Part shown: positions 39,744-48,760 of the stretch, one piece after another
Layout of the letters: each line of letters opens with the position of its first letter
How positions within the stretch are numbered: position 1 is the first letter of the stretch
From: Streptomyces sp. NBC_00572
GTDB lineage: Bacteria > Actinomycetota > Actinomycetes > Streptomycetales > Streptomycetaceae
DNA: 64,000 nt
Direction of reading: 5' to 3'
Assembly (NCBI RefSeq): GCF_026341815.1
Contig: NZ_JAPENX010000002.1
Span: 744,001 to 808,000 of the forward strand
The notes under the pieces: generated by a model
The model's input: the letters and a program-made list of their open reading frames with translations, nothing else
What the model was told of the DNA's origin: nothing
Databases searched by the model: none
Program-made: the position numbers and the translations under genes

Positions 39744-41510
39744 ATGAACACGCACCAGCCCGCCCAGATGGACGCCGACCCGCGCGGCGCCACCGCCGAG
39801 GACGCGCCCGATGCCCGTCGGCGTCGCACGATCCTCATCGCCGTCTGCATCGCCCTCATGGCCGTCATCGCTTCCGTGTCGGGCCTGAACGTGGCCCAGC
39901 CGGACCTTGCCGTCGCCTTCGGCGCCTCACAGAGCACCATCCTCTGGATCATCAACATCTACACCCTCACGCTGGCCGCACTGCTTCTCCCGCTCGGCGC
40001 GATCGGCGACCGTCTCGGCCGCAAGCCCACCCTGCTCACCGGCCTGGCCGTCTTCGGGGTGGCCAACGTGGCCGCCGCACTCGCCCCCTCGGCGGAGGTC
40101 GTGCTCGCCGCGCGTCTGCTCAGCGGCGTCGGCGCGGCGATGATCATGCCCATCACCCTTGCCGTGATCACCACGACCTTCCCCGAGGAGGAGCGCGGCC
40201 GGGCGATCGGGGTATGGACCGGCGTGGCCGGCGGTGGCGGGATCCTGGGCATGTTCCTCTCCGCCGCGCTGGTCGACGTGGCGACCTGGCGCTGGCTGTT
40301 CGTCCTGCCCCTGGTGCTCGTCGTCGTGGCCTTCGCCATGACGCTGCGATCCGTCCCCGACTCCCGCGAGACCTCGGGACGCTCCTTCGACACCGTCGGC
40401 GCCCTGACCTCCGTCGTCGCCGTGGTCGGCCTCGTCTTCGTCCTGCAGGAGGGACCCGAGCGGGGCTGGACCGCACCCGCGACGCTGCTCGGCGGCGGCG
40501 TCGGCGTCCTCGCCGCCGTCGGCTTCGTGGCCTGGGAACTGCGCCGCCGGGACGCCGCACTCCTGGACGTGCGCCTCTTCGGCGAGCGTTCCGCCGCCGG
40601 CGGATCGATCACCCTGCTGGCGCTCTTCGGCGTCCAGGCGGGCATCTTCGTGGCCCTCTTCCCGTTCTTCCAGGCCGTACTCGGCTGGTCCGGGCTGCTG
40701 TCCACCCTGGCGCTGATGCCGATGGCCGTGGCCATGATGGCGGCCTCCGGCCTCGCCCCGAAGGCGGTCGCGCGCATCGGTGCCCGTTCGACCATGGCGA
40801 CCGGCATCCTGCTGGCCGCCGCCGGTCTGGCGTTCATGGCCACCTTCGTCTCCGTGGCCGGCGGCTACCTCTCCGTTCTTCCCGGCATGCTCGCCATGGG
40901 CATCGGCATGGGCATGGCGATGACGCCCTCGACCGAGGCCATCACCGGCTCCCTGCCGCGTGAGCGCCAGGGTGTCGCCTCCGCGCTCAACGACGTCACG
41001 CGCGAGTTCGGCACCGCGCTCGGCGTCGCCCTGCTCGGCGCGCTGGTGTCCGCCGGCTACCGCAGCACCCTCGGCACCCGCCTCGAAGGCGTCCCCCCGC
41101 TCGACGGCCTCCCCCAGGTCGCGGCCGACGCCGCCCGCGAAGGCGTCGCCAACGCCGTCGAGGCGGCGAACGGAGCCGGCTCCCATGCCCCGGCGCTGAT
41201 CCGCGCGGCCCAGGAGTCCTTCGTCGACGGCTGGCAGCAGGCGATGTGGGCAGGCGTCGCCGTCATGGCCGCCCTCTTCGTCTCCATCCTCTGCATCCTC
41301 GCTCGCGGGCCCAAAAGCCCCGGGGTCAGGGTCGGGGGCAGGGTCGGGGGCAAGGTCGGGGTCGGGGTCGGAACACCTGAAGCGCCTGCATCGCCCCCAT
41401 CGCCTGGAGCCCTTGAAGCGCCAGGCACGCCTGGCACACCCGTAGCGGATGACCACAGCTTGCGCAGTTTTTCGGAAAGTTCCCCAGAGGGATCGATTCC
41501 TTCCGCATGA
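39744..41510 (+). CDS. DHA2 (EmrB/QacA-like) drug exporter
   Basis: The product is 588 aa from the ATG at 39744. It has about 14 membrane helices, the DHA2 number, between residues 28 and 520. Motif A appears as LGAIGDRLGRKPTLL and motif C as GVAGGGGILGMFLSAALVD. DHA2 proteins pump lipophilic drugs out with protons. The tail after the last helix is a 60-residue low-complexity stretch: Gly/Val repeats from an imperfect GGGGTCGGG-type DNA repeat, then Pro/Ala/Gly with a 9-bp rhythm. The divergent XRE-cupin gene is its likely repressor. Confidence 0.9.
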   Translation: MNTHQPAQMDADPRGATAEDAPDARRRRTILIAVCIALMAVIASVSGLNVAQPDLAVAFGASQSTILWIINIYTLTLAALLLPLGAIGDRLGRKPTLLTGLAVFGVANVAAALAPSAEVVLAARLLSGVGAAMIMPITLAVITTTFPEEERGRAIGVWTGVAGGGGILGMFLSAALVDVATWRWLFVLPLVLVVVAFAMTLRSVPDSRETSGRSFDTVGALTSVVAVVGLVFVLQEGPERGWTAPATLLGGGVGVLAAVGFVAWELRRRDAALLDVRLFGERSAAGGSITLLALFGVQAGIFVALFPFFQAVLGWSGLLSTLALMPMAVAMMAASGLAPKAVARIGARSTMATGILLAAAGLAFMATFVSVAGGYLSVLPGMLAMGIGMGMAMTPSTEAITGSLPRERQGVASALNDVTREFGTALGVALLGALVSAGYRSTLGTRLEGVPPLDGLPQVAADAAREGVANAVEAANGAGSHAPALIRAAQESFVDGWQQAMWAGVAVMAALFVSILCILARGPKSPGVRVGGRVGGKVGVGVGTPEAPASPPSPGALEAPGTPGTPVADDHSLRSFSESSPEGSIPSA

Positions 41511-41694
41511 AGCTGTTCTGAACACTGGTCAGGAACGGTTGAGGGGTTGACCATCATCCATGGGGGGCAGGTTTGGAGGGCCGTGGGCCGGGCATCGTCC
41601 GGCCTCATGGCAGTGGCGGCCGTCACCACGTGCGGGAGTGGACACAGCCCGACACGTCCCTCTGCGGGTCGAAGAGAGAAGGAGGTTGGTCCCC

Positions 41695-42723
41695 ATGACA
41701 GTGCGCGCCCTCGAGCTGCCCCAGCTGTGGATGCCCTATCCGCTGCGGGTGAATCCGTATCTGTCGGCCCTGCGCGAGGAGAGCGAGACGTGGGCGCGCG
41801 AGATGGGCATGCTCGACGGCGAGGAAGGACCGTCGGGCCACCGCGCGATATGGACCCGGGCGCAGTTCCATGCCATGACCGTCGACCAGCTCACCGCCTG
41901 GGCCCTTCCCGACGCCTCACTCGCCGACCTCCGGCTCAACCACCGGTTCAATATCTGGGCCCTGGCGTGGGACGACTACTTCGCCTCCGCCTTCAAGCAG
42001 ACCGGTGACCTTGCCGGCGCGCTGGCCTTCACCGTCCGGCTGCACGAGTTCCTGCGACCGGAGTACGGTGCCCGGTTGCCGGAGCCGGCGAATCCCGTCG
42101 AGCGGGGAATCGCCGATCTGCAGCGCCAGTTCTTCCCGCCGAGGCTGGCGCACTGGCGGCACGAGTTCAACCGGGCCCTGGTGCGCTACGTCGACGCGGG
42201 AGTCGAGGAGCTGGCCAACAGCCGCGGCGGCCGGGTCCCCCACCTGATCGAGTACGCGCCGTTCCGGCGCGAGAGCTTCGCCGCCCACACCGCCCCCTAT
42301 TCCGTCGAGTTGGCGACCGGCGCTCGCATCCCCGAGCAGATACGGCAGAGCCGGACCGTACGCGCCTTACTCGATGCCTTCATGGACTTCATGGGGCTGG
42401 CGAACGACCTCGCCTCCTACGAACGGGAAGTCCACGAGGAGCACGACGTCAACAACCTGGTCGTGGTCCTCGGCACGTCCCTGGGCATCGCCCTCCACGA
42501 CGCCGTTCCCGCCGCGCTGAATCTGGTGAACACCCGGCTGCGGGACTTCGAGCACCTCCGGCAGAGCGAACTCCCGCAGCTCGTACGGCGATCCGGACTG
42601 GACCACGACGAGCGGGCCGAGCTGGAGACATGGCTCCGGGGTGCCTGCGGTTTCCTCTCCGGCCTCCATGCCTGGTACACCGGAGCACCCCGCTACGCCT
42701 CCACCGACGCCACGTTCCAGTAG
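41695..42723 (+). CDS. Class I terpene synthase
   Basis: The product is 342 aa. The ATG at 41695 has AAGGAGG upstream; longer in-frame starts do not. The fold is that of bacterial terpene cyclases, with metal motifs in place. The aspartate motif is D93-D94-Y-F-A-S, with no third acid at the usual position, and the NSE triad N237-D-L-A-S241-Y-E-R-E245 is complete. It should ionise an isoprenyl diphosphate, probably farnesyl or geranyl diphosphate, and cyclise it. The product cannot be predicted. It converges on a conservon P450 gene, which could oxidise the hydrocarbon. Confidence 0.88.
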   Translation: MTVRALELPQLWMPYPLRVNPYLSALREESETWAREMGMLDGEEGPSGHRAIWTRAQFHAMTVDQLTAWALPDASLADLRLNHRFNIWALAWDDYFASAFKQTGDLAGALAFTVRLHEFLRPEYGARLPEPANPVERGIADLQRQFFPPRLAHWRHEFNRALVRYVDAGVEELANSRGGRVPHLIEYAPFRRESFAAHTAPYSVELATGARIPEQIRQSRTVRALLDAFMDFMGLANDLASYEREVHEEHDVNNLVVVLGTSLGIALHDAVPAALNLVNTRLRDFEHLRQSELPQLVRRSGLDHDERAELETWLRGACGFLSGLHAWYTGAPRYASTDATFQ

Positions 42724-42763
42724 GTACCGTGGCTCCCCTCCGTCCCGAATCCGACTCCCGCTC

Positions 42764-42803
42764 CGAGGGGGATACCGACGGACACGCGTCGGTATCCCCC
42801 TCG
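42764..42803. terminator. Bidirectional terminator, terpene synthase / P450
   Basis: A perfect 17-bp stem (42764-42780 with 42787-42803; arm core GAGGGGGATACCGACG) with a 6-nt loop lies between the convergent genes, 41 bp after the terpene synthase stop. Confidence 0.9.
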
Positions 42804-42840
42804 TCCGTGGTGCTCGCCACGGAGCCTGGCCGTGCGGGGC

Positions 42841-44328
42841 CTATCGCCTCCGCAGGAAGCGCCTGACGCGCGCCCGCCAGGAGGGACGGGCTTCGGGACG
42901 ACGTACGGGCTCGGCTTCGGACTCGGCCGACGGCCCGGACTCGGCCGCGGGCCCGGCTTCGGCCACCGCCCACGGCGGTGCCGACGGCATCCCGGTGCTC
43001 GGGGCGGGCGGGGCCGGCAGCGGGCTCGGTACGTCGAAGACCTGGGGGGCGCGGGCGGCGAAGTTCACGGGCAGTGCCGTCAGGTGCCGGGCCCAGGTGG
43101 AGGAGCGCCAGCTGAGGCTCTCCTCGGGGATGGACAGGGCGATGTCGGGAAGCCGGGTGAGCAGGATGTCGATGCCGGTGTCGGCGATGATGCGGCCGAT
43201 GTCCTGGCCGGGGCACTCATGGGTGCCGGCGCTGAAGGACAGGTGCGCGCGGTTGTGGTGCACCGGGGTCGCGGGGTCCGGGCGGATCGCCTCGTCGACG
43301 TTTCCGGCGGCCAGGCCGAGCAGGAGCATGTCTCCCGCCTTGATCTGCTGTCCCCCGAGCGTGGTGTCGCCGTTGGCCCAGCGGCCCGGGCACACCATCA
43401 GCGGCGGCTCGTCCCAGAGGACCTGCTCGACGGCTTCGGGCAGGGTCATCTGACCGCCGGCCAGCGACCCGCGGAACCGGGGGTCGGTGACCACCATGCG
43501 CAGGACGTTGGACATGAGGTTGGCGGTCGTCTCGTAACCGGCGAGGAGGATGAGGCGCAGGTGGTGCTGCACCTCCTCGTCCGAGAGGTTGGCGGGGTGG
43601 GCCATCAGCGCGGACGCGATGTCCTGCCCCGGGCGTACCCGCTTGGCGTCGACGAGTTGCGCGAGGCTCTCCAGGACGTAGGCGTTGCTGGCCAGCGACG
43701 TCTCGGTGGCCTTGAAGAGGTCACGGGCGGCGTGCACCAGCCGGGGACCGGCCTCGTCCGACATTCCGAGCAGGTGGGTGAGCGTGAGCATGGGCACGTG
43801 CTCGGTGAACTGGCCCACCAGTTCGGCCTCGCCGTCCTCGCAGAAGGTGTCGATCACCTGGTGCGCGATGCGGGTGATGGAACGGCGGACTCCGCGGTGG
43901 TCGAACTGGCTGAGGCCGGCCGTGACCGCACCGCGCAGCCGCTGGTGCTCCTCGCCGTCCGCGCAGACGCAGTCGGGACGCCAGCCGATCATCGGCACCA
44001 GCGGCGAGGTGGCGGGGTCGATCTCCCCGCTCCGCCAGCCGTGCCAGACCCGGGGGTCGCGGGAGAACTGGGTCGGGCGGCTGGCCACGTCACGGTTCTC
44101 CAGGTACCCGAGGACGAGCCAGGCGCGTACGTCGCCGTCGAGCAGCACGGGCGCCACCGGACCGTGCTTGGCACGCAACTCCTCGTACAGGCCCATGGGG
44201 TCCGTCTCGGCGGCGCCGCCGTAGAGGCGGGTGGCTCCGCCGGGTCCGGTGGAGGCGTGGGCTGGGCAGCCCGGAGGGGGGATCGCCCCGGGCTTCTCGG
44301 TGGTGTGTTCGGCGGGTGGGAGGGTCAT
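42841..44328 (-). CDS. Conservon cytochrome P450, CYP157-like, no ExxR motif
   Basis: The product is 495 aa. Its start overlaps the cvnD stop as ATGA. The haem-ligand loop is FSAGTHECPGQDIGR with Cys372, and the I-helix is LAGYETTANL. The normally invariant K-helix ExxR is replaced by E301-Q-V-L-W305, the type of change known for CYP157 enzymes of Streptomyces conservons. A proline/alanine-rich tail of about 85 residues ends in RARVRRFLRRR, which is unusual and may be a membrane or nucleic-acid contact. Redox partners are not nearby. The adjacent terpene synthase suggests a possible substrate, which is inference. Confidence 0.88.
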   Translation of the reverse strand: MTLPPAEHTTEKPGAIPPPGCPAHASTGPGGATRLYGGAAETDPMGLYEELRAKHGPVAPVLLDGDVRAWLVLGYLENRDVASRPTQFSRDPRVWHGWRSGEIDPATSPLVPMIGWRPDCVCADGEEHQRLRGAVTAGLSQFDHRGVRRSITRIAHQVIDTFCEDGEAELVGQFTEHVPMLTLTHLLGMSDEAGPRLVHAARDLFKATETSLASNAYVLESLAQLVDAKRVRPGQDIASALMAHPANLSDEEVQHHLRLILLAGYETTANLMSNVLRMVVTDPRFRGSLAGGQMTLPEAVEQVLWDEPPLMVCPGRWANGDTTLGGQQIKAGDMLLLGLAAGNVDEAIRPDPATPVHHNRAHLSFSAGTHECPGQDIGRIIADTGIDILLTRLPDIALSIPEESLSWRSSTWARHLTALPVNFAARAPQVFDVPSPLPAPPAPSTGMPSAPPWAVAEAGPAAESGPSAESEAEPVRRPEARPSWRARVRRFLRRR

Positions 44329-44948
44329 TCGGACTCCTGGGCGGCGGCGAGGGTACTCAGGTAGACCATCAGCGACAGCAGGGCGTCACGGCAGGACGCC
44401 CGGTCACGTGCGTCACAGGTGACGATGGGCACGGATTCGCTGAGGGCCAGAGCAGTGCGCAGGTCTTCCACGGGGTGGTGCGGAGCCTCCGGGAAGGTGT
44501 TGACGGCCACGACGAACGGGACGCGGCGGTCCTCAAGGCGGGTGATGACTTCGAAGCAGACTTCGATCCTGCGGGTGTCGACGAGGACGACGGCGCCGAG
44601 CGCGCCTTCGAAGATCCCGTTCCACAGGAACCAGAAGCGCTCCTGTCCCGGCGTCCCGAACAGATAGAGGATCAGCTCCTGGTTGATGCTGATCCGTCCG
44701 AAGTCCATCGCGACGGTCGTGGTGTTCTTCCCGTGGGCACCGGGGTTGTTGTCGATCCCCACGCCCGCCTGGGTCATGGTCTCTTCGGTGGTCAGGGGCG
44801 GGATCTCGCTCACCGCCCCGACCATGGTCGTCTTGCCGACTCCGAAGCCGCCGACGACCACGACCTTGACTCCCCTGGCGCTGTGGGGAAGGGGCATGTC
44901 TGTGCCGCGTGGGCCGGCATCGCGAACGTCAGAGCTTGCGTAGTCCAT
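44325..44948 (-). CDS. cvnD: Conservon Ras-like GTPase CvnD
   Basis: The product is 207 aa. The P-loop is GGFGVGKTT near residue 34. The switch region carries TMTQAGVGIDN and the second motif is FGTPGQERFWFLW, so Gln of the PGQ motif is present. The base-recognition segment is less standard (VAVNTFPEA). Conservon GTPases work with the kinase-like CvnA and small proteins CvnB and CvnC in a membrane-associated, G-protein-like signalling complex that affects development and metabolism. It overlaps cvnC upstream by 20 bp and the P450 gene downstream by 4 bp. Confidence 0.92.
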   Translation of the reverse strand: MDYASSDVRDAGPRGTDMPLPHSARGVKVVVVGGFGVGKTTMVGAVSEIPPLTTEETMTQAGVGIDNNPGAHGKNTTTVAMDFGRISINQELILYLFGTPGQERFWFLWNGIFEGALGAVVLVDTRRIEVCFEVITRLEDRRVPFVVAVNTFPEAPHHPVEDLRTALALSESVPIVTCDARDRASCRDALLSLMVYLSTLAAAQESE

Positions 44949-45285
44949 GGATCACCGCCTCCAGCAGGCCGCGTTCGGGGAATGCCGCGACGGGCACGGG
45001 TGCGATGGCCTCGACCCGTTCGTCCTCGACGAGTTGGGACAGCAGCGTGGTGACGACGCTGAACGGAAGGCTGAGGTACGCGGACACTTCGGCCACCGAG
45101 AGCGGGTACGCGCACATGGTGAGGATGGCCGCCTGCTCGGGCTGCATCGCGGCGTCGGGCTCGGATCTCGTGGCGATGAGGGTGACCAGGTTGAAGGTGT
45201 TGGCCGCGGAACCCGTGCCCCCGGTAATGACGTAGAGCGGAACGGGATCGGTTTCATTCCAGGGGTCCTGGTTCTCCGAGGTCAC
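44929..45285 (-). CDS. cvnC: Conservon DUF742 protein CvnC
   Basis: The product is 118 aa with a GTG start overlapping the cvnB stop as GTGA. DUF742 signatures are visible: PLYVITGGTGSAANTFNLVTLIATR, then EQAAILTMCAYPLSVAEVSAYLSLPFSVVTTLLSQL, a winged-helix-like block. Known conservon models place CvnC in a complex with CvnB and the GTPase at the membrane. It has no catalytic motif. Confidence 0.92.
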   Translation of the reverse strand: MTSENQDPWNETDPVPLYVITGGTGSAANTFNLVTLIATRSEPDAAMQPEQAAILTMCAYPLSVAEVSAYLSLPFSVVTTLLSQLVEDERVEAIAPVPVAAFPERGLLEAVIHGLRKL

Positions 45286-45704
45286 ATCGCCTGCCCGACG
45301 TCCTCACGAGGAGGGCTGGTCATGTGCTGGCCGATCCGGACCACCAACGTCCGCATGCGGTCGCCCAGGAGGCCGGCGTCGACCTGGTCGTCGGCGAGCA
45401 CCGCGAGATACGCCCCCGGACCGGCCGCCATCAGGGAGAAGTAGCCGCCGTCGGCCTCGATCCCGACCATCCGTGTCGAGCCGTCGCCCTGCGGGAACCG
45501 CTGCGCGATGGCCCTCGCCAGGCTCTGGATGCCGGAGCAGGCCGCGGCGATCGCGTCGGCGGTGTCGGGCTCCGTGTTCGACTGCCCGATGCACAGGCCG
45601 TCCGCCGACAGCACGACGACGTGTCGCACGTACGGGACGCCGCCCACGAGCTCCTTGAGCATCCAGTCCATGTTCGGCAGTGGCAGCATGTTACTCGACC
45701 TCAT
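45282..45704 (-). CDS. cvnB: Conservon roadblock/LC7 protein CvnB
   Basis: The product is 140 aa from the ATG at 45704, or 135 aa from the ATG at 45689, which has GAGG 9 bp upstream and lies 1 bp after the cvnA stop. The roadblock/LC7 fold is clear: WMLKELVGGVPYVRHVVVLSADGLCIG, then AIAQRFPQGDG and YLAVLADDQVDAGLL. In conservons this small protein is thought to regulate the GTPase, like roadblock regulators of other small GTPases. Confidence 0.92.
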   Translation of the reverse strand: MRSSNMLPLPNMDWMLKELVGGVPYVRHVVVLSADGLCIGQSNTEPDTADAIAAACSGIQSLARAIAQRFPQGDGSTRMVGIEADGGYFSLMAAGPGAYLAVLADDQVDAGLLGDRMRTLVVRIGQHMTSPPREDVGQAM

Positions 45705-47187
45705 CTGACGGCTCGCTGTGTGGAGTGGAAGGTTCGGCGACCGACCTCTTGTCGCCGTTGAAGGCCTCCCACATGAGACCCGGCTGGCGGGACGTGCCGG
45801 AGGTTCCCCGGGAGGCGGCCGGGGTGGGGGGTGTGGGGGCCACCTGGACGATCGGTGTCTGGACGGGGGTCTCCCGTCGTCGCTGCGGAAGTCCGTTGAC
45901 GGTCTTCCTGACCTCGCCGGTGTCCGTCAGGGCGTCGCCCGGCGGCGTCGGCCTGGGCAGGATCGGGCCGCCCGTGCGCCTCCGTGCGGGCGGCGGCGGG
46001 TAGCGCACTGCGGACTGCGGCACGGTGGTGATCAGGTTCCTGGGAACCAGCACCACGGCTCGTACGCCTCCGTAGGCGGAGGTGCGCAGGTCGACTTCGC
46101 AGCCGTGCTCGCGGGCCAGCCGGCTGACGACGGGCAGACCGAGCTGCGTCACCTCGCCGAGGCCGGCCAGCTGGATGCCCGAAGCCGACTGCTCCATGAT
46201 GCGTTCGATGCGCTGCCGGACCTCTTCGGTGAGTCCGACTCCGCGGTCCTCGATCTCGATGGCGATACCGGAGGGCACCTCGCTCGCGGACACCTCCACG
46301 GGGGTGTGCGGCGGCGAGAACGTCGTGGCGTTGTCGAGCAGTTCGGCGAGGAGGTGCATCAGCGGCTCGGCTCCCGGGCCGACCACGGCCACGGCCGTCA
46401 CCGACTGCAGCTTCACGCGGGGGAAGTCGACGATGCGCGACATGGCCCCGCGCAGGACGTCGTAGAGCGGGATCGCCTTCGACCACTGCCGGCCGGGGCG
46501 CGCGTCACCGAGGACCGCGATGCTGGCCGCGAGGCGGCCGATCAGCGCGGTGCGGTGGTCGACGCCCTGGAGACCGCGGGAGACCACGAGGTCCGTGCCG
46601 TGCAGGATCTGCATGGAGTGCAGGTCCTTGGCGAGCTGGTGCACGATCGCCTGCACCCGGCGCGCGACCGCCACGAGTGCCCGCTGGGAGGAGTCACGGG
46701 TGAACTCCTCGGCCTCCACGGCTTCCAGGAGCGTCTGCAGAGCACCCCGGACCGCCTCGGTGAACTCCTCGTCGAGGTGCTCCCCGAAGGTGACGGACCG
46801 CAGGATCTCCGAGGCGGGGTCACCCTTCTTCATACGAGCCACAGCCGCCGGGAGAAGCTCTTCGGCGAGCCACACGGTGGTGGCGCGCTGATCGGCCAGG
46901 CGCCCGAGCAGCGCGGCCTCGCGTTGCGCGTAGTACTCCTGCGCGTCGGCGGTCGCCCGCTCATAGCGCTCCACGTCCCCCGATCGAAGCCGGCGCACGG
47001 TCACGGCCGAGGTGACTGCCGTCAGGACGACCGCGGCCAGACCGCACAAGGCGACTGGTGTCCGTATCTGTGCAGGGGAAAAGAGAAACGCTACGGCAAA
47101 GGCTCCCGCCAGAACTCCAGGAGGAAGCAGCCAAACCCGATCGACCGCGGGTGGCCTGGCTCTGGAAATTGAACCTGCACGAACCAT
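45691..47187 (-). CDS. cvnA: Conservon sensor kinase-like protein CvnA
   Basis: The product is 498 aa from the ATG at 47187. Two membrane helices lie at about 18-60 (VWLLPPGVLAGAFAVAFLFSP, ALCGLAAVVLTAVTSAVTV) with almost no external loop. A long helical region follows, then a histidine-kinase-type ATPase with N box ELLDNATTFSPP and GLGEVTQLGLPVVSRLAREHG. A disordered Pro/Thr/Arg-rich tail of about 110 residues ends the protein. No canonical H-box histidine is obvious, as is usual for conservon CvnA. It is the first gene of the five-gene conservon operon; a less GC-rich 327-bp region upstream should hold its promoter. Confidence 0.9.
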   Translation of the reverse strand: MVRAGSISRARPPAVDRVWLLPPGVLAGAFAVAFLFSPAQIRTPVALCGLAAVVLTAVTSAVTVRRLRSGDVERYERATADAQEYYAQREAALLGRLADQRATTVWLAEELLPAAVARMKKGDPASEILRSVTFGEHLDEEFTEAVRGALQTLLEAVEAEEFTRDSSQRALVAVARRVQAIVHQLAKDLHSMQILHGTDLVVSRGLQGVDHRTALIGRLAASIAVLGDARPGRQWSKAIPLYDVLRGAMSRIVDFPRVKLQSVTAVAVVGPGAEPLMHLLAELLDNATTFSPPHTPVEVSASEVPSGIAIEIEDRGVGLTEEVRQRIERIMEQSASGIQLAGLGEVTQLGLPVVSRLAREHGCEVDLRTSAYGGVRAVVLVPRNLITTVPQSAVRYPPPPARRRTGGPILPRPTPPGDALTDTGEVRKTVNGLPQRRRETPVQTPIVQVAPTPPTPAASRGTSGTSRQPGLMWEAFNGDKRSVAEPSTPHSEPSDEVE

Positions 47188-47514
47188 CAAGGGGTCCCTA
47201 ATCAGTCTGGAACGAACGGACTGAGGTGATGCGATGCGCCGACAGGAACGAATCGGGCTTCATTCGGGCAAGTGCCACGTTCCGTCCGCGCACATCACAG
47301 CGTTCATGACTCGCTGTGACCGCAGCGCAACACACGGGGGAGCATAGTCAGTTCGGGTTCGCCATGTGACCGTGCTGGAAGGGCTGCCTCCAGTGGTCAC
47401 TCTCGACGCATAAAACGACCAATCACTGCACCGAAAATGCAATGAAGCGATCAGATATTGACCCCTGCTCATCAAATTTCGCGGCCCCCGAACTGACGAC
47501 CGCCTGGCGACGCG
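47188..47514. promoter_or_regulatory. Upstream region of the conservon operon
   Basis: This 327-bp gap lies between cvnA and the stop of the DUF1963-like gene, both on the minus strand. Around 47405-47475 it is clearly less GC-rich than its surroundings (for example GCATAAAACGACCAATCACTG and ATCAGATATTGACC), a likely promoter zone. A small inverted repeat, CAGCG then 9 bp then CGCTG, sits near 47300. I could not assign exact -35/-10 boxes and found no gene. Confidence 0.5.
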
Positions 47515-48558
47515 TCACTGGAAGCTGAGCCGGTGCGGGTGGGCAGGATCGGCCGGACAGGTGTGGACGCGGAGGAGCCCACGACCCAGGTAGACACCGA
47601 CCGGGTCGATCACGCGCGGGTCGATCGCCCACGGGTCGTCCGCCCCCGCATCATCGGCCGCGGCGCGGTCCTCGACCGGAACCCAGCTCCGGGAGGCTCC
47701 ATCGCACTCCCCCGCGGCGACGGTGAGCAGGGGCGGCATCGGCGTCCCGCACGCCGAGCAGTCGACGGGGGCGGGATCGGTGAGATGCCAGGAGGCGAAA
47801 CCGCCGACCTTCCAGCCGGGGGCGATGGAGAGGTCGCTCATGTAGTCGATCTCGCCCTCCTCACCGCCGCCCCCGCCCTCGTCCTCCTCGTCAAGGAGGC
47901 TCTCCTCCCAGTCGGAGATCTCCTCCTGAAGGCGCTCGCCGAGCAGACCGAAGTACTCGTGCTCGACGACCTGCTCCGGGTGGACGACGCAGGACGTCGG
48001 AACGCACTCCTCGCGGCCGGCGACCGGCGGTTCGGGCTGCGGGGCGAGTACCGCGCCGACGTCGGCGGACCGCCGCCACTTCAGCACCACGTCGATGGTC
48101 CGGTCCGGACCGTGGACCTCGAAGGGGCACCAGAACACCTGCAGCAGGTCGCACCCCCGGGGTCCGACGAGGTCCGGTACGTCCCGGGCGTAGAGCTGGG
48201 CGACGGCCAGCAGCGGCACGGGGTCCGCGTCCCCGAGCGCCGGGACGTGCGTCGCCCGGGTCATCCCGTCGAGCAGCCGCCGCTCCTCCTCGGTGAAGTC
48301 CCGCCCCCGCGCCGCGTCCTGGATGCGTCGTCGGAGCCGTACGTCGGACAGCAGATGACCCCTGCCCTTGGGGTGCACGTCGGTGCAGACGGGCCACGGC
48401 TCGTCGGCCGGCCACAGCAGCGGGCCCGCCACCGAGCTCTCCTCGGGCTTCGCGGTGCCTTGCCGGGGATGCAGGCGCGTCGCCGTGCGCCGATACGCGG
48501 CGAGGCCGGGGAACAGCGCCTCGATGTCGACGGGGCGCGACGGTGTGGTGCGGGTCAT
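47515..48558 (-). CDS. DUF1963-like (YwqG-type) protein
   Basis: The product is 347 aa. The ATG at 48558 has GGGAGAACCGC upstream. Landmarks are GPLLWPADEPWPVC, LLQVFWCPFEVHG, a very acidic loop (SLLDEEDEGGGGGEEGE), GWKVGGFASWHLTDPAPVDCSACGTPMPPLL and a C-terminal CPADPAHPHRLSFQ. The paired cysteines in CSACG could bind metal. The pattern fits DUF1963/YwqG-like proteins, common in Streptomyces and of unknown function. It is divergent from the persulfide gene. Confidence 0.65.
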   Translation of the reverse strand: MTRTTPSRPVDIEALFPGLAAYRRTATRLHPRQGTAKPEESSVAGPLLWPADEPWPVCTDVHPKGRGHLLSDVRLRRRIQDAARGRDFTEEERRLLDGMTRATHVPALGDADPVPLLAVAQLYARDVPDLVGPRGCDLLQVFWCPFEVHGPDRTIDVVLKWRRSADVGAVLAPQPEPPVAGREECVPTSCVVHPEQVVEHEYFGLLGERLQEEISDWEESLLDEEDEGGGGGEEGEIDYMSDLSIAPGWKVGGFASWHLTDPAPVDCSACGTPMPPLLTVAAGECDGASRSWVPVEDRAAADDAGADDPWAIDPRVIDPVGVYLGRGLLRVHTCPADPAHPHRLSFQ

Positions 48559-48658
48559 GCGGTTCTCCCGGGCGATACGAGGGGGCGCTGGACGCCGTTC
48601 CCGGCACGGGCGGCGGGCTGTTTCCGTGCAAGTCTCCCCCGCTATCAGCCAGGGCCGG

Positions 48659-48674
48659 ATACCTAGGGGGGTAT
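48659..48674. promoter_or_regulatory. CsoR/CstR-type operator 1
   Basis: ATACCTAGGGGGGTAT matches the TACC...GGTA, G-tract operator type bound by CsoR-family tetramers (copper CsoR, persulfide CstR). It abuts the -35 box at 48675. Confidence 0.8.
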
Positions 48675-48704
48675 TTGACTTGCCGTGTCGAGTCGCCTTA
48701 CGGT
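48675..48704 (+). promoter_or_regulatory. Promoter of the MBL-rhodanese gene
   Basis: TTGACT (48675-48680), an 18-bp spacer and TACGGT (48699-48704) make a good vegetative-type promoter. It lies exactly between CsoR-type operators 1 and 2, so a bound repressor would block RNA polymerase from both sides. The transcript would start near 48711, about 50 nt before the GTG. Confidence 0.7.
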
Positions 48705-48714
48705 CGAGCCAAAG

Positions 48715-48730
48715 ATACCCAGGGGGGTAT
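48715..48730. promoter_or_regulatory. CsoR/CstR-type operator 2
   Basis: ATACCCAGGGGGGTAT differs from operator 1 at one base and lies 56 bp from it, centre to centre. It covers the first transcribed bases. Confidence 0.8.
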
Positions 48731-48760
48731 CAAAATCCCGGGAGCCCCGAAAGGATTGCC

